Positions 16,087-21,586 of a stretch of DNA of 25,322 nucleotides are shown in pieces. The position numbers and the translations under genes are program-made. The DNA comes from a virus, in the IMG/VR virus record IMGVR_UViG_3300006923_001903, positions 1 through 25,322 of that record. One strand, 5' to 3'. Positions within the stretch are counted from its first letter, which is position 1. Each line of letters begins with the position of its first letter. The notes under the pieces were generated by a model. The model had not been told where the DNA came from. It searched no databases and was given only the letters and a program-made list of their open reading frames with translations.

Positions 16087-16524
16087 ATGTATAATATTAT
16101 TACCGAAAAAGACCGCCTGGCGAAGCCTTGTGTAGAAATTTCTGATGTACAACAAGGTGAAGCGCTAGGAAAGACTCTTTTAGGGATCTTAGATTCTCAC
16201 AAAACAGGTGTCGGCTTGGCGGCCAACCAAGTGGGCATCGATAGACGTGTTTGTGTCGTTAAAGTTGTCAAACCGATTATTTTAGTTAATCCAAAAATAG
16301 CTGGTAAGTTTGGTAAAATAAATTTCAAAGAAGGTTGTCTTTCGTTTCCTGGGGATTATATTATTACTGAACGATATGCGGATATTGCTGTCAAGGCAGA
16401 CAATCATCCGAATATAATATATTTTAGTACCAAGGAAAATGCTCTGGAGTGCGTTTGCGTGCAACATGAGATAGATCATCTGGATGGTATTACAATGTTC
16501 GATCGCCAAGCAAAGGAGAGATAA
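16087..16524 (+). CDS. def: Peptide deformylase
   Basis: This 145-residue metalloenzyme removes the formyl group from the N-terminal methionine of new proteins. All three family motifs are intact: GVGLAANQVG (41-50), EGCLS (82-86, metal-ligand Cys84) and QHEIDHLDG (126-134, His127, Glu128, His131). It lacks most of the C-terminal extension of bacterial enzymes, as is typical of phage-encoded PDFs in marine phages. The upstream spacing is short (GGTAAG), so translation may depend partly on the PAP2 gene before it. It supports the idea that this phage supplies its own protein-maturation functions alongside GroEL and ClpP. Confidence 0.96.
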   Translation: MYNIITEKDRLAKPCVEISDVQQGEALGKTLLGILDSHKTGVGLAANQVGIDRRVCVVKVVKPIILVNPKIAGKFGKINFKEGCLSFPGDYIITERYADIAVKADNHPNIIYFSTKENALECVCVQHEIDHLDGITMFDRQAKER

Positions 16525-16707
16525 ATGGCTAAATATAATTCAAAAACCGGTTCAAATTACGCGCCAAAGAAAACGTCGCAAGGCAATGGCACATATTCTA
16601 GAACGCCCCACGTAGGCGGAGAGACCTTTTACGGAGGAGCACGCGCAGGAAGTACCCCGAGTAAGGCTCGACGACGAAAGAAGCCGTACAGGGGCCAAGG
16701 AGGGTGA
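16525..16707 (+). CDS. Small basic Gly/Ser/Lys-rich protein
   Basis: This 60-residue protein is rich in Gly, Ser, Lys and Arg (for example GGARAGSTPSKARRRKK) and is likely unstructured and nucleic-acid or nucleoid binding; no family is recognised. A strong AAAGGAGAGATAA precedes the ATG, directly after the deformylase stop. Its end overlaps the next small gene by 4 nt. Confidence 0.65.
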   Translation: MAKYNSKTGSNYAPKKTSQGNGTYSRTPHVGGETFYGGARAGSTPSKARRRKKPYRGQGG

Positions 16708-16853
16708 GTGAGCGTGAACAGCAATATAAGGATCTGCAAGAAAGACATGAGTTGCTGATCCAGGCTGTTCATGATATGTACGATTTGATACGCAAACTGC
16801 GTAATGAAAATCGACAACTTAAGGAAACCATAGAGGAGTATCAAAATGGATAA
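16704..16853 (+). CDS. Short coiled-coil protein
   Basis: A 49-residue frame starts at GTG 16704, overlapping the preceding stop by GTGA, and ends at TAA 16851-16853. It is almost entirely a charged amphipathic helix (heptad-like YKDLQERHELLIQ then LIRKLRNENRQL), consistent with a coiled coil. Function is unknown. The AAGGAGG upstream is unusually close to the GTG; coupling to the previous gene may be important. Confidence 0.55.
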   Translation: MSEREQQYKDLQERHELLIQAVHDMYDLIRKLRNENRQLKETIEEYQNG

Positions 16854-16983
16854 AGAAGAAAGGCCGTATGTTCATGTTTCGCTTCCCCCTCCCGAATGGG
16901 AAGAATATATCAGAAGAATGAAGGAAAAACAAGAGCAAGAAGATCTTGACGAAAAACGCGCCGTTATTATAATTGATATATGA
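16846..16983 (+). CDS. Short acidic/charged hypothetical protein
   Basis: A 45-residue frame from ATG 16846 overlaps the preceding gene by 8 nt and the following gene by 4 nt (ATGA). It reads MDKEERPYVHVSLPPPEWEE, then a charged helix, then the hydrophobic tail VIIIDI. The conserved small-gene chaining supports it as a real gene, although no family is recognised. Confidence 0.55.
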   Translation: MDKEERPYVHVSLPPPEWEEYIRRMKEKQEQEDLDEKRAVIIIDI

Positions 16984-17240
16984 GCAAGAAACGTTCGAAA
17001 AATTATGTAAAAAAGCCGAAAGGTTTTAAGACTTTAAAAGAAAACAAAAAGGTTAGTGACTACATTATTAATCATATTAGACATGGCTGTTACGAGGTAA
17101 TTCTTAAGATAGATGAAAAAATGATTTATCTTACCAACTTTAAGAACAAAAAAGCAGCTGCAAGTTTTATTAAAGCACACAAGAAAGATCAAGTTGTAAT
17201 TGATCCTGAGACTTGCATACCTACACCAGATTTTAAATAA
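16980..17240 (+). CDS. Small basic hypothetical protein
   Basis: This 86-residue protein is lysine-rich at its N-terminus (MSKKRSKNYVKKPKG), followed by an alpha/beta-like stretch (YEVILKIDEKMIYLTNFKNK, then AAASFIKAHKKDQVVID). It overlaps the upstream gene by ATGA. No family is recognised. The next small gene follows after a clear AAGGAG. Confidence 0.6.
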   Translation: MSKKRSKNYVKKPKGFKTLKENKKVSDYIINHIRHGCYEVILKIDEKMIYLTNFKNKKAAASFIKAHKKDQVVIDPETCIPTPDFK

Positions 17241-17250
17241 GGAGAAAACA

Positions 17251-17349
17251 ATGAGCGACATGTATCACTTTGAAAGTGATAAGCTTTTCACAAGGATTAT
17301 GATTGGTTTAGTTATTGGCACAGTAATTTTTGTAGCATTTGGGCTATAA
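17251..17349 (+). CDS. Tiny single-pass membrane protein
   Basis: A 32-residue frame from ATG 17251, with AAGGAG 7-10 nt upstream, encodes [13 protein letters not shown] followed by one hydrophobic segment ([17 protein letters not shown]). It ends 4 nt before tRNA-Arg. The good Shine-Dalgarno and single hydrophobic helix support a real micro-protein, possibly holin-like or a membrane modulator; the function is unknown. Confidence 0.6.
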   Translation: MSDMYHFESDKLFTRIMIGLVIGTVIFVAFGL

Positions 17350-17353
17350 TTAC

Positions 17354-17430
17354 GCGCCCGTAGCTCAGCTGGATAGAGCATCGGCCTTCTAAGCCGAGGG
17401 TCACAGGTTCGAATCCTGTCGGGCGCACCA
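17354..17430 (+). tRNA. tRNA-Arg(TCT)
   Basis: A full cloverleaf is readable: acceptor GCGCCCG / CGGGCGC, D-arm GCTC..GAGC, anticodon stem TCGGC / GCCGA with loop CTTCTAA, and TPsiC arm with GTTCGAA. The anticodon TCT reads AGA, a codon frequent in this AT-leaning genome. The 3' CCA is encoded. Confidence 0.96.
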
Positions 17431-17439
17431 ATAAAAACC

Positions 17440-17467
17440 TTACAAGGCAATGTTTAGTTATTATAAT
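17440..17467 (+). promoter_or_regulatory. Sigma70-like promoter, nearly leaderless arrangement
   Basis: TTACAA (17440-17445) and TATAAT (17462-17467) have 16-nt spacing. The predicted start is about 17474 and the ATG is at 17476. No Shine-Dalgarno is visible for the following gene. This promoter may also drive tRNA-Glu and tRNA-Lys. Confidence 0.65.
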
Positions 17468-17475
17468 ATGGAAAC

Positions 17476-17700
17476 ATGGCATTAAAAATTGGTGATTTGG
17501 TCATTCGCTCTCGCTCCCCCTCCGGTTTCAGCAGAAATGCAATAATCGGACTGGTGGTTGGAGAAATTGACTGGCACTTGGATGATGATCATCGAGGGCG
17601 CAAGCAGAAGCGTTATGAGGTTCTATTTCCAGATGATTTGGAGGCTAGGTTTTGGAATGAGGAAGAGTTAGTAGCAGTTTTAAGCGACGAGGCGCAGTAG
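17476..17700 (+). CDS. Small SH3/KOW-like protein, array relative, ending inside tRNA-Glu
   Basis: This 74-residue protein reads [12 protein letters not shown], then a [11 protein letters not shown] strand, YEVLFPDD and a C-terminal [16 protein letters not shown]. This is the layout of the tandem small-protein family at 19874-25322 (KIGDLV start, IGLVV middle strand, W..EEL.. near the end). Its last ten bases (17691-17700, including the TAG stop) are also the first ten bases of tRNA-Glu. It has its own promoter with essentially no leader. No function is known. Confidence 0.72.
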   Translation: MALKIGDLVIRSRSPSGFSRNAIIGLVVGEIDWHLDDDHRGRKQKRYEVLFPDDLEARFWNEEELVAVLSDEAQ

Positions 17701-17767
17701 TTTAACGGTTAAAATACCGGCCTTTCAAGCCGTGTGAGTGCGAGTTCGAATCTCGTCTGCGCTACCA
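17691..17767 (+). tRNA. tRNA-Glu(TTC)
   Basis: The acceptor stem GGCGCAG / CTGCGCT contains one G-T pair at position 1, the anticodon loop is CTTTCAA with anticodon TTC, and GTTCGAA marks the TPsiC loop; CCA is encoded at the end. The first ten bases overlap the end of the preceding protein gene, so cleavage by RNase P removes the 3' part of that mRNA. Confidence 0.94.
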
Positions 17768-17774
17768 GATTATT

Positions 17775-17984
17775 ATGAAAAAGATTATATTTTTATTAGT
17801 GTTATTATTTTTTGCTAACTTGCAGGCGTCATGTTACGTACGCCACCCCGGTAGCAGAATTTCTTCACAGCGAATGTACAGAATGGAACCCAGAATTAAG
17901 TGTCATTGGAGATATGTTCGTCGACGAGGCACTGTTATAAGAAAGGTACGCGCTTGTCGACATATAATGGTGAGAGTATATTAA
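17775..17984 (+). CDS. Small secreted basic protein
   Basis: This 69-residue protein has a typical signal peptide (MKKIIFLLVLLFFANLQAS, then C20) followed by a short, arginine-rich mature part with three more cysteines after C20. A lipoprotein is possible because a Cys follows the signal peptide, though the -3 residue is not the usual Leu. The role is unknown; periplasmic phage proteins of this size can affect host envelopes or infection exclusion. It lies between tRNA-Glu and tRNA-Lys and has no strong Shine-Dalgarno. Confidence 0.55.
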   Translation: MKKIIFLLVLLFFANLQASCYVRHPGSRISSQRMYRMEPRIKCHWRYVRRRGTVIRKVRACRHIMVRVY

Positions 17985-17990
17985 TTTTTT

Positions 17991-18066
17991 GCCCTCTTAG
18001 CTCAGTTGGTAGAGCACGCGGCTCTTAACCGCTAGGTCGTAGGTTCGAATCCTACAGGGGGTACCA
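17991..18066 (+). tRNA. tRNA-Lys(CTT)
   Basis: Acceptor GCCCTCT / AGGGGGT (with wobble pairs), D-arm GCTC..GAGC, anticodon loop CTCTTAA with anticodon CTT, and TPsiC loop with GTTCGAA are all present, with encoded CCA. It reads AAG. It begins 6 nt after the previous gene's stop. Confidence 0.94.
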
Positions 18067-18069
18067 AAT

Positions 18070-18330
18070 ATGATAGGAACTATGTCAAAGAAAGAAGAAC
18101 TAGAGGCGATTAAGAAAATTGTTGAAGAAGAGTCAGTGACTGCTTTTGTCGACAATGGCGCGCAATATGAGTTTCATCACTTATGTGGAGATTTAGGAAC
18201 AGTTTTTATTTATGAGCTTCCCGAATCTGAAGTGCCGGTTGAGTTTGAGATGGTAAAAAATTTAGAAAAGAGACTTAAAGTGTTGAGTGCTAAGCATACT
18301 GTGGGAATATTTTACCAAGGTAAGAAATAA
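18070..18330 (+). CDS. Small hypothetical protein
   Basis: This protein of 86 residues from ATG 18070, or 82 from ATG 18082, follows tRNA-Lys almost immediately. The ATG at 18082 (MSKKEELEAIKKIVEEE) has AGGAA about 3-4 nt upstream, so the start is uncertain. It begins with a charged helix (KKEELEAIKKIVEEESV), continues with a mixed segment (FHHLCGDLGTVFIYELPESEV) and a C-terminal helix and strand (HTVGIFYQGKK). No family is recognised. It precedes the purA leader. Confidence 0.6.
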   Translation: MIGTMSKKEELEAIKKIVEEESVTAFVDNGAQYEFHHLCGDLGTVFIYELPESEVPVEFEMVKNLEKRLKVLSAKHTVGIFYQGKK

Positions 18331-18331
18331 T

Positions 18332-18359
18332 TTTACTTTTCTCTTATAGTTGATATAAT
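18332..18359 (+). promoter_or_regulatory. Sigma70-like promoter for purA
   Basis: TTTACT (18332-18337) and TATAAT (18354-18359) have the same 16-nt spacing as the other promoters here. The predicted transcription start is about 18366, giving a leader of about 74 nt that contains the G-rich segment. Confidence 0.65.
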
Positions 18360-18370
18360 ATGTGTAATGC

Positions 18371-18420
18371 GTGGTGGCCCCTTGGTGGGCGGGATCCCGA
18401 TTTGGGGTGTGGGAATGGGG
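18371..18420 (+). promoter_or_regulatory. G-rich purA leader, candidate G-quadruplex or structured regulatory RNA
   Basis: Between the promoter and the purA Shine-Dalgarno (AAGGAG, 18429-18434) lies a stretch far richer in G than its surroundings. It contains G runs at 18387-18389, 18391-18393, 18404-18407, 18411-18413 and 18417-18420, and a perfect CGGGATCCCG palindrome (18390-18399). Five runs of three or more G permit an RNA G-quadruplex; the palindrome and GCCC/GGGC pairing permit alternative stems. It does not match the purine riboswitch consensus that I know. Confidence 0.55.
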
Positions 18421-18439
18421 TTTATTATAAGGAGAAAAT

Positions 18440-19429
18440 ATGCATGCTGATATAGTGATAGGTGTACAACATGGGGACGAGGCAAAGGGTAAAGTTACCC
18501 ATTATTTATGTAAATACAAGGATTACACGCATGTCTTAAGATTCAACGGAGGTTGCAATGCTGGACATACCATCTATCATGAAGGTAAGAAATTTGTAAC
18601 TCACCATATTCCTGCTGGCGTTTTTTATGGGATTAAATCCATTATCGGCCCAGGCTGTGTGGTTAACGCAGAACAATTTTTTAACGAATTACAAGAACTC
18701 AAAGATGGGGGTGTGGATGTCGAAGGAAAGATTTTTATCGCTAAAAACACTCACGTCATTACTAACGCACATATTTTTGAAGAAGAGAGCGAATCAAAAA
18801 TTGGCACAACTAAACGCGGCAACGGGCCTGCATATCGCGATAAATACGCACGACTAGGAGTTCAGGCAGAGGATGTACCCGCTCTAAAAGACTATATAAT
18901 TGATATGTATGAGGAATTTTACAGCGATCAAAATATCAATGTATTGTGCGAAGGCGCTCAGGGTTTTGGGCTTGATATAGATTGGGGCGATTATCCGTTT
19001 GTGACTTCGAGTCACTGTGGTGTTGCAGGCGCCTTGTTGAACGGTATTCCGCATACTTGGATCCGAGACGTTTGGGGTGTTGGAAAAGTTTACGAGACTT
19101 ACGTCGGAGCGAAGACCTTTGAGCCAGCTGACGACCAAGAATTTTTTGCTCGCGTACGTGAGGCTGGTGAAGAATACGGAGCAACCACTGGCCGCGCCCG
19201 GCAGTGTAACTATCTCAACCTAGCTAGCTTGAAAAGGGCCATTAACATAAACTCAGTAAACAAGTTAATTCTAAATAAAGTTGATGTATTGAGAGAATTG
19301 GATACTTGGAAACTATTTAGTGGTGAAGAAGTGGTCTCGTTCGATACCGAAGACGAGATGACAGAGTATATAAAGAAAGAATTATCCAATGTAGAGATTT
19401 ATTTTTCAGACTCAAAACACCGAATTTGA
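18440..19429 (+). CDS. purA: Adenylosuccinate synthetase, short phage/archaeal-like form
   Basis: This 329-residue enzyme belongs to the PurA family: GDEAKGK (12-18) with the catalytic-base Asp13 retained, NAGHT with His43, IGTTKRG (121-127), FVTSS, TTGRAR (249-254, Arg252 and Arg254 equivalents of the aspartate loop) and the guanine-specific NKVD (279-282). Bacterial PurA is about 430 residues, while archaeal PurA and phage PurZ are about 340, so it is of the short type. The canonical reaction joins IMP and aspartate using GTP. PurZ of Z-genome phages works on dGMP and lacks the catalytic Asp; here it is retained, so ordinary AMP synthesis is the safer reading. Two changes, Trp12 to His and Gly15 to Ala near the P-loop, are unusual. 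It has its own promoter, a G-rich leader and a strong Shine-Dalgarno. Confidence 0.93.
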   Translation: MHADIVIGVQHGDEAKGKVTHYLCKYKDYTHVLRFNGGCNAGHTIYHEGKKFVTHHIPAGVFYGIKSIIGPGCVVNAEQFFNELQELKDGGVDVEGKIFIAKNTHVITNAHIFEEESESKIGTTKRGNGPAYRDKYARLGVQAEDVPALKDYIIDMYEEFYSDQNINVLCEGAQGFGLDIDWGDYPFVTSSHCGVAGALLNGIPHTWIRDVWGVGKVYETYVGAKTFEPADDQEFFARVREAGEEYGATTGRARQCNYLNLASLKRAININSVNKLILNKVDVLRELDTWKLFSGEEVVSFDTEDEMTEYIKKELSNVEIYFSDSKHRI

Positions 19430-19448
19430 ACACCCGGGAGTTCGCGCG

Positions 19449-19670
19449 ATGAAAAATCAAAAATTTCACGAACGACTTCAACTGATAAACGAAGCAAGGC
19501 ATAAAATTACTCGAATGAAGAGCAAGAATGTTTTCGTTTTAGACATCGATGCCATGAGTTTACTGGAACGTCTTTCAAAAGAACTTCGGAGCATGCTGTC
19601 TGAGAATTTACTTTTGCAAGAAAACAATATGACATTGTTAACAAAGCAAAAGACAAGGAGAGATAAATAG
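19449..19670 (+). CDS. Coiled-coil hypothetical protein
   Basis: This 73-residue protein is dominated by charged amphipathic helices (FHERLQLINEARHKITRMKS and SLLERLSKELRSMLSEN) and ends in a basic tail. It has CGGGAG about 10 nt before its ATG. It likely forms a coiled coil; no family is recognised. The next gene overlaps its stop by one base. Confidence 0.6.
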   Translation: MKNQKFHERLQLINEARHKITRMKSKNVFVLDIDAMSLLERLSKELRSMLSENLLLQENNMTLLTKQKTRRDK

Positions 19671-19843
19671 TGCCCAGGATTTATGTTCCAAATCCAAACG
19701 AAAAGAAACTAGAAGAGTCGCTCAAACAGCTTTATCTTCTGAAGACCGCAATAAAGACTGAAAGCGAAGAAAAGCTAAACGATAGGATTGATAAGATAAG
19801 ACAACTGGTTGTCGAGGCTTCCGAATCGTTAAAAAATGCTTAA
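19670..19843 (+). CDS. Short helical hypothetical protein
   Basis: A 57-residue frame begins at GTG 19670, using the last base of the previous stop, with AAGGAG about 10 nt upstream, and ends at TAA 19841-19843. It begins MPRIYVPNPNEKKLEESLKQ and continues as a charged helix; a coiled-coil partner of the previous protein is possible. Its stop overlaps the -35 box of the next promoter (TTAACT). Confidence 0.55.
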   Translation: MPRIYVPNPNEKKLEESLKQLYLLKTAIKTESEEKLNDRIDKIRQLVVEASESLKNA

Positions 19844-19867
19844 CTTTTTATTTTGCGTGCTTATATT
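19840..19867 (+). promoter_or_regulatory. Sigma70-like promoter opening the small-gene array, leaderless arrangement
   Basis: TTAACT (19840-19845) and TATATT (19862-19867) have 16-nt spacing; the predicted transcription start coincides within a base or two with the ATG at 19874. No Shine-Dalgarno precedes that ATG. Confidence 0.6.
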
Positions 19868-19873
19868 CCAATT

Positions 19874-20068
19874 ATGAAAGTTGGCGACCTAGCGAGATGG
19901 TCTGATCCAAAGCGCTGCTATCTTGTCGGCCATATAGGAATTGTGCTTAGATTGGAAAGTATGAGTACCAACGATGGTGCTTGGATATTTTGGTTTAATG
20001 ACGAGTATGGTCCTCAAGAATCTTGGACGCCCTTAACATGCGTGGAAAAAATCAGTGAAAGTCGGTGA
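19874..20068 (+). CDS. Array member 1: small SH3/KOW-like protein
   Basis: This 64-residue protein begins MKVGDLARWSD and has HIGIVLRLE, WIFWFND and a C-terminal W..L..VEKISESR. The ATG at 19874 is preferred over an in-frame upstream ATG at 19853 because the former fits the family start and the promoter. Its last 14 nt (20055-20068, GTGAAAGTCGGTGA) also encode the first residues of the next gene. The fold is inferred from the strand pattern; function unknown. Confidence 0.7.
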   Translation: MKVGDLARWSDPKRCYLVGHIGIVLRLESMSTNDGAWIFWFNDEYGPQESWTPLTCVEKISESR

Positions 20069-20240
20069 TATCGTCCTGCTCAAAGAGGAATACCAGATAA
20101 AAGGTGTTTACTATGGCCATGGCGTTATTACATCTATAACTGACTACCCCGAAGAGGGATTTGTTTCTCACAGAATACAGTGGATCGATGATTTTTCTTT
20201 TCACGGAACACATGAACTGGAGTTGCTCAGTGAAGCATGA
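20055..20240 (+). CDS. Array member 2: small SH3/KOW-like protein
   Basis: This 61-residue protein starts at GTG 20055 (MKVGDIVLLKEEY when initiated), within the SESR-stop codons of member 1. It has a GHGVITSI strand, IQWIDDF and ends HELELLSEA. A weak GGAAA precedes the start, so coupling to the upstream gene is likely. Its end overlaps the next gene by 11 nt (GTGAAGCATGA). Confidence 0.7.
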   Translation: MKVGDIVLLKEEYQIKGVYYGHGVITSITDYPEEGFVSHRIQWIDDFSFHGTHELELLSEA

Positions 20241-20418
20241 ACTTGTAAAAGAAATCGAACACATGCTCGCACAGAAGTGCGATGCTCGTTCCCTGGATGA
20301 CGAAGAGGACTTCAGGGCTGTAATGGAAGTCATTGGGAATACAATCGAACGGTGGATTGACAATCGGTGTGGATGCCGTATGCGTCGACTGGGAAAGTGT
20401 AACAATGAAAGTCGGTGA
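20230..20418 (+). CDS. Array cargo gene: small helical protein
   Basis: This 62-residue protein starts at GTG 20230, inside the end of member 2. It does not have the GDLV barrel layout; it is helical and charged with several cysteines (MKHELVKEIEHMLAQKCD, then WIDNRCGCRMRRLGKC). Its C-terminus nevertheless ends NNESR-stop, formed by the same 14-nt junction (20405-20418) that starts the next barrel protein. It looks like an unrelated gene placed into the chain. Function unknown; a Cys pair may bind zinc. Confidence 0.6.
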   Translation: MKHELVKEIEHMLAQKCDARSLDDEEDFRAVMEVIGNTIERWIDNRCGCRMRRLGKCNNESR

Positions 20419-20596
20419 TTTGGTGAGGCTATCTATGCGAAAGACTCGTAAGGGTCGACCATACGAAGACACGATAGGCGTAGTCACACATATATATCCG
20501 GCTGATGCGGTCGACTTTATTTTTGTTAAGGCAGTTTTCGATGCTGAACACACATTTAATATCAATGATTTAGAGGTCGTCAGTGAAGGTCGGTGA
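20405..20596 (+). CDS. Array member 3: small SH3/KOW-like protein
   Basis: This 63-residue protein starts at ATG 20405, in the shared junction ATGAAAGTCGGTGA. It has MKVGDLVRLS, TIGVVTHIYP, an FDAEH segment and ends NDLEVVSEGR. The last codons contain GAGGT, a Shine-Dalgarno for the next gene, so one stretch serves the C-terminus, translation of the next gene and its start codon. Confidence 0.7.
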   Translation: MKVGDLVRLSMRKTRKGRPYEDTIGVVTHIYPADAVDFIFVKAVFDAEHTFNINDLEVVSEGR

Positions 20597-20675
20597 TCTG
20601 GTTCAAGACCACCATGACGGCGAGAAGGAATGTATGCTCGACGATTGGCTAGAGATCTTGAATGAAGCTGGGTGA
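20583..20675 (+). CDS. Array member 4: minimal 30-residue remnant
   Basis: This 30-residue frame starts at GTG 20583 in the junction GTGAAGGTCGGTGA and ends at TGA 20675. It retains only the family N-terminus MKVGDLVQDHH and the C-terminus DDWLEILNEAG; the whole middle of the barrel is missing. It reads as an internally deleted copy that still preserves both junctions and the reading frame. It may be nonfunctional as a protein while still passing translation to the next gene. Confidence 0.5.
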   Translation: MKVGDLVQDHHDGEKECMLDDWLEILNEAG

Positions 20676-20844
20676 TCTAGTGATACCTTCAAGTTATTCG
20701 AATTACAGGGAAATATTTCCTCCAAAGATGATTGTTAAGGTTGTCCAAAGTGAGAGAGCCGGAAAGGCCACTACTTTATATGTGCTGGAGGGTGAAGATC
20801 TCCCTAGACGAGAAGAAACGCTTATTCTTGTTTCTGAGGCTTGA
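20662..20844 (+). CDS. Array member 5: small SH3/KOW-like protein
   Basis: This 60-residue protein starts at ATG 20662 in the junction ATGAAGCTGGGTGA. It has MKLGDLVIPSS, a PPKMIVKVVQS strand, TTLYVLEGED and ends ETLILVSEA. It is the last chained member before two tRNAs. No catalytic motif is seen. Confidence 0.68.
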   Translation: MKLGDLVIPSSYSNYREIFPPKMIVKVVQSERAGKATTLYVLEGEDLPRREETLILVSEA

Positions 20845-20887
20845 CTATGAAGAAACCGTTCCTATGGTTGAGACGTAAGCAGATTGC

Positions 20888-20964
20888 TGGCCCATAGCTC
20901 AGTAGGTTAGAGCGCCATTCTTATAAAGTGGGTGTCACGGGTTCAAGTCCCGTTGGGCCAACCA
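20888..20964 (+). tRNA. tRNA-Ile(TAT)
   Basis: The acceptor TGGCCCA / TGGGCCA, D-arm GCTC..GAGC, anticodon stem CCATT / AGTGG with loop CTTATAA, and TPsiC loop with GTTCAAG form a full cloverleaf with encoded CCA. The anticodon TAT reads ATA directly, without the lysidine-modified CAT tRNA most bacteria use. Confidence 0.92.
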
Positions 20965-20969
20965 CACAC

Positions 20970-21043
20970 GGACCTTTAGCTCAGTTGGTTAGAGCCCCCC
21001 GCTCATAACGGGGAAGTCCTCGGTTCAAGTCCGAGAGGGTCCA
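20970..21043 (+). tRNA. tRNA-Met(CAT) or tRNA-Ile2(CAT)
   Basis: Acceptor GGACCTT / AGGGTCC, D-arm GCTC..GAGC, anticodon stem CCCCG / CGGGG, loop CTCATAA and TPsiC loop with GTTCAAG are present. CCA is not encoded. G1-C72 is paired, so it is not an initiator; it could be elongator Met or an Ile2 tRNA modified by TilS. It starts 6 nt after tRNA-Ile. Confidence 0.9.
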
Positions 21044-21074
21044 CTATAGAAATCAAATCCCACAGCGAGGAAAA

Positions 21075-21548
21075 ATGATGGAATCTTGGATTTTCAAACC
21101 TAAATACGGAAAGGATATCTATACCAAAGTAGTCGAATGTTTTACCGATAGTTTTCTGGACTGGTATACTAATGGCGTTGGTTATGCCTTCGAAGAGCTT
21201 GATAGCGGCTATGTAGAGTTGTCTGCGCGCATCGAGGATAACAGTTGTCATGAATACTTCGCAGAAGTGTGTCATATGGACTCGCCAATCGAAGGCGTAC
21301 AGTTGACCGAATACATGATGATTCTGTTGATAGAAGCTGGCGTTGCTTACCGGCAAGGTGAAGATGAGGATGATTATATCCTCGAAGACGTGGAAATGAC
21401 TCAAGTTTTAGGGGCTCTTTCTGAAGATGGAACAAGTATATACTCCCCGTACGGGTCTAGGTGTTGGGTATATCCAGTCGGAAACGATGGACGTAAAGCA
21501 AAAGCTGTAAATATGTTGGATGCGCTCTTGTCTATTCAAGATGCGTAA
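21075..21548 (+). CDS. Acidic hypothetical protein
   Basis: This 157-residue acidic protein is not recognised. It has an alpha/beta pattern (DIYTKVVECFTDSFLDWYTN, VGYAFEELDSGYVELSA, YMMILLIEAGVAYRQG) and many Asp/Glu residues, which can suggest a DNA-mimic or a helical assembly, but this is not specific evidence. It follows the tRNA pair with a good GCGAGGAAAA upstream; ATG 21075 or 21078 could start it. It is larger than, and not part of, the chained barrel family. Confidence 0.65.
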   Translation: MMESWIFKPKYGKDIYTKVVECFTDSFLDWYTNGVGYAFEELDSGYVELSARIEDNSCHEYFAEVCHMDSPIEGVQLTEYMMILLIEAGVAYRQGEDEDDYILEDVEMTQVLGALSEDGTSIYSPYGSRCWVYPVGNDGRKAKAVNMLDALLSIQDA

Positions 21549-21586
21549 CTATAGTTATAACGTAAACGACACAACGGAGAATCAAA

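Noticed and set aside
18440-19429. Calling the PurA-family gene purZ
   Set aside because: The catalytic Asp13 is retained and no DatZ or DpoZ is in view; only the length and a nearby MazG-like gene suggest it.
20847-20897. A 16-residue frame (MKKPFLWLRRKQIAGP) just before tRNA-Ile
   Set aside because: It lacks a Shine-Dalgarno, ends inside the tRNA and has no homology I can see; treated as chance.
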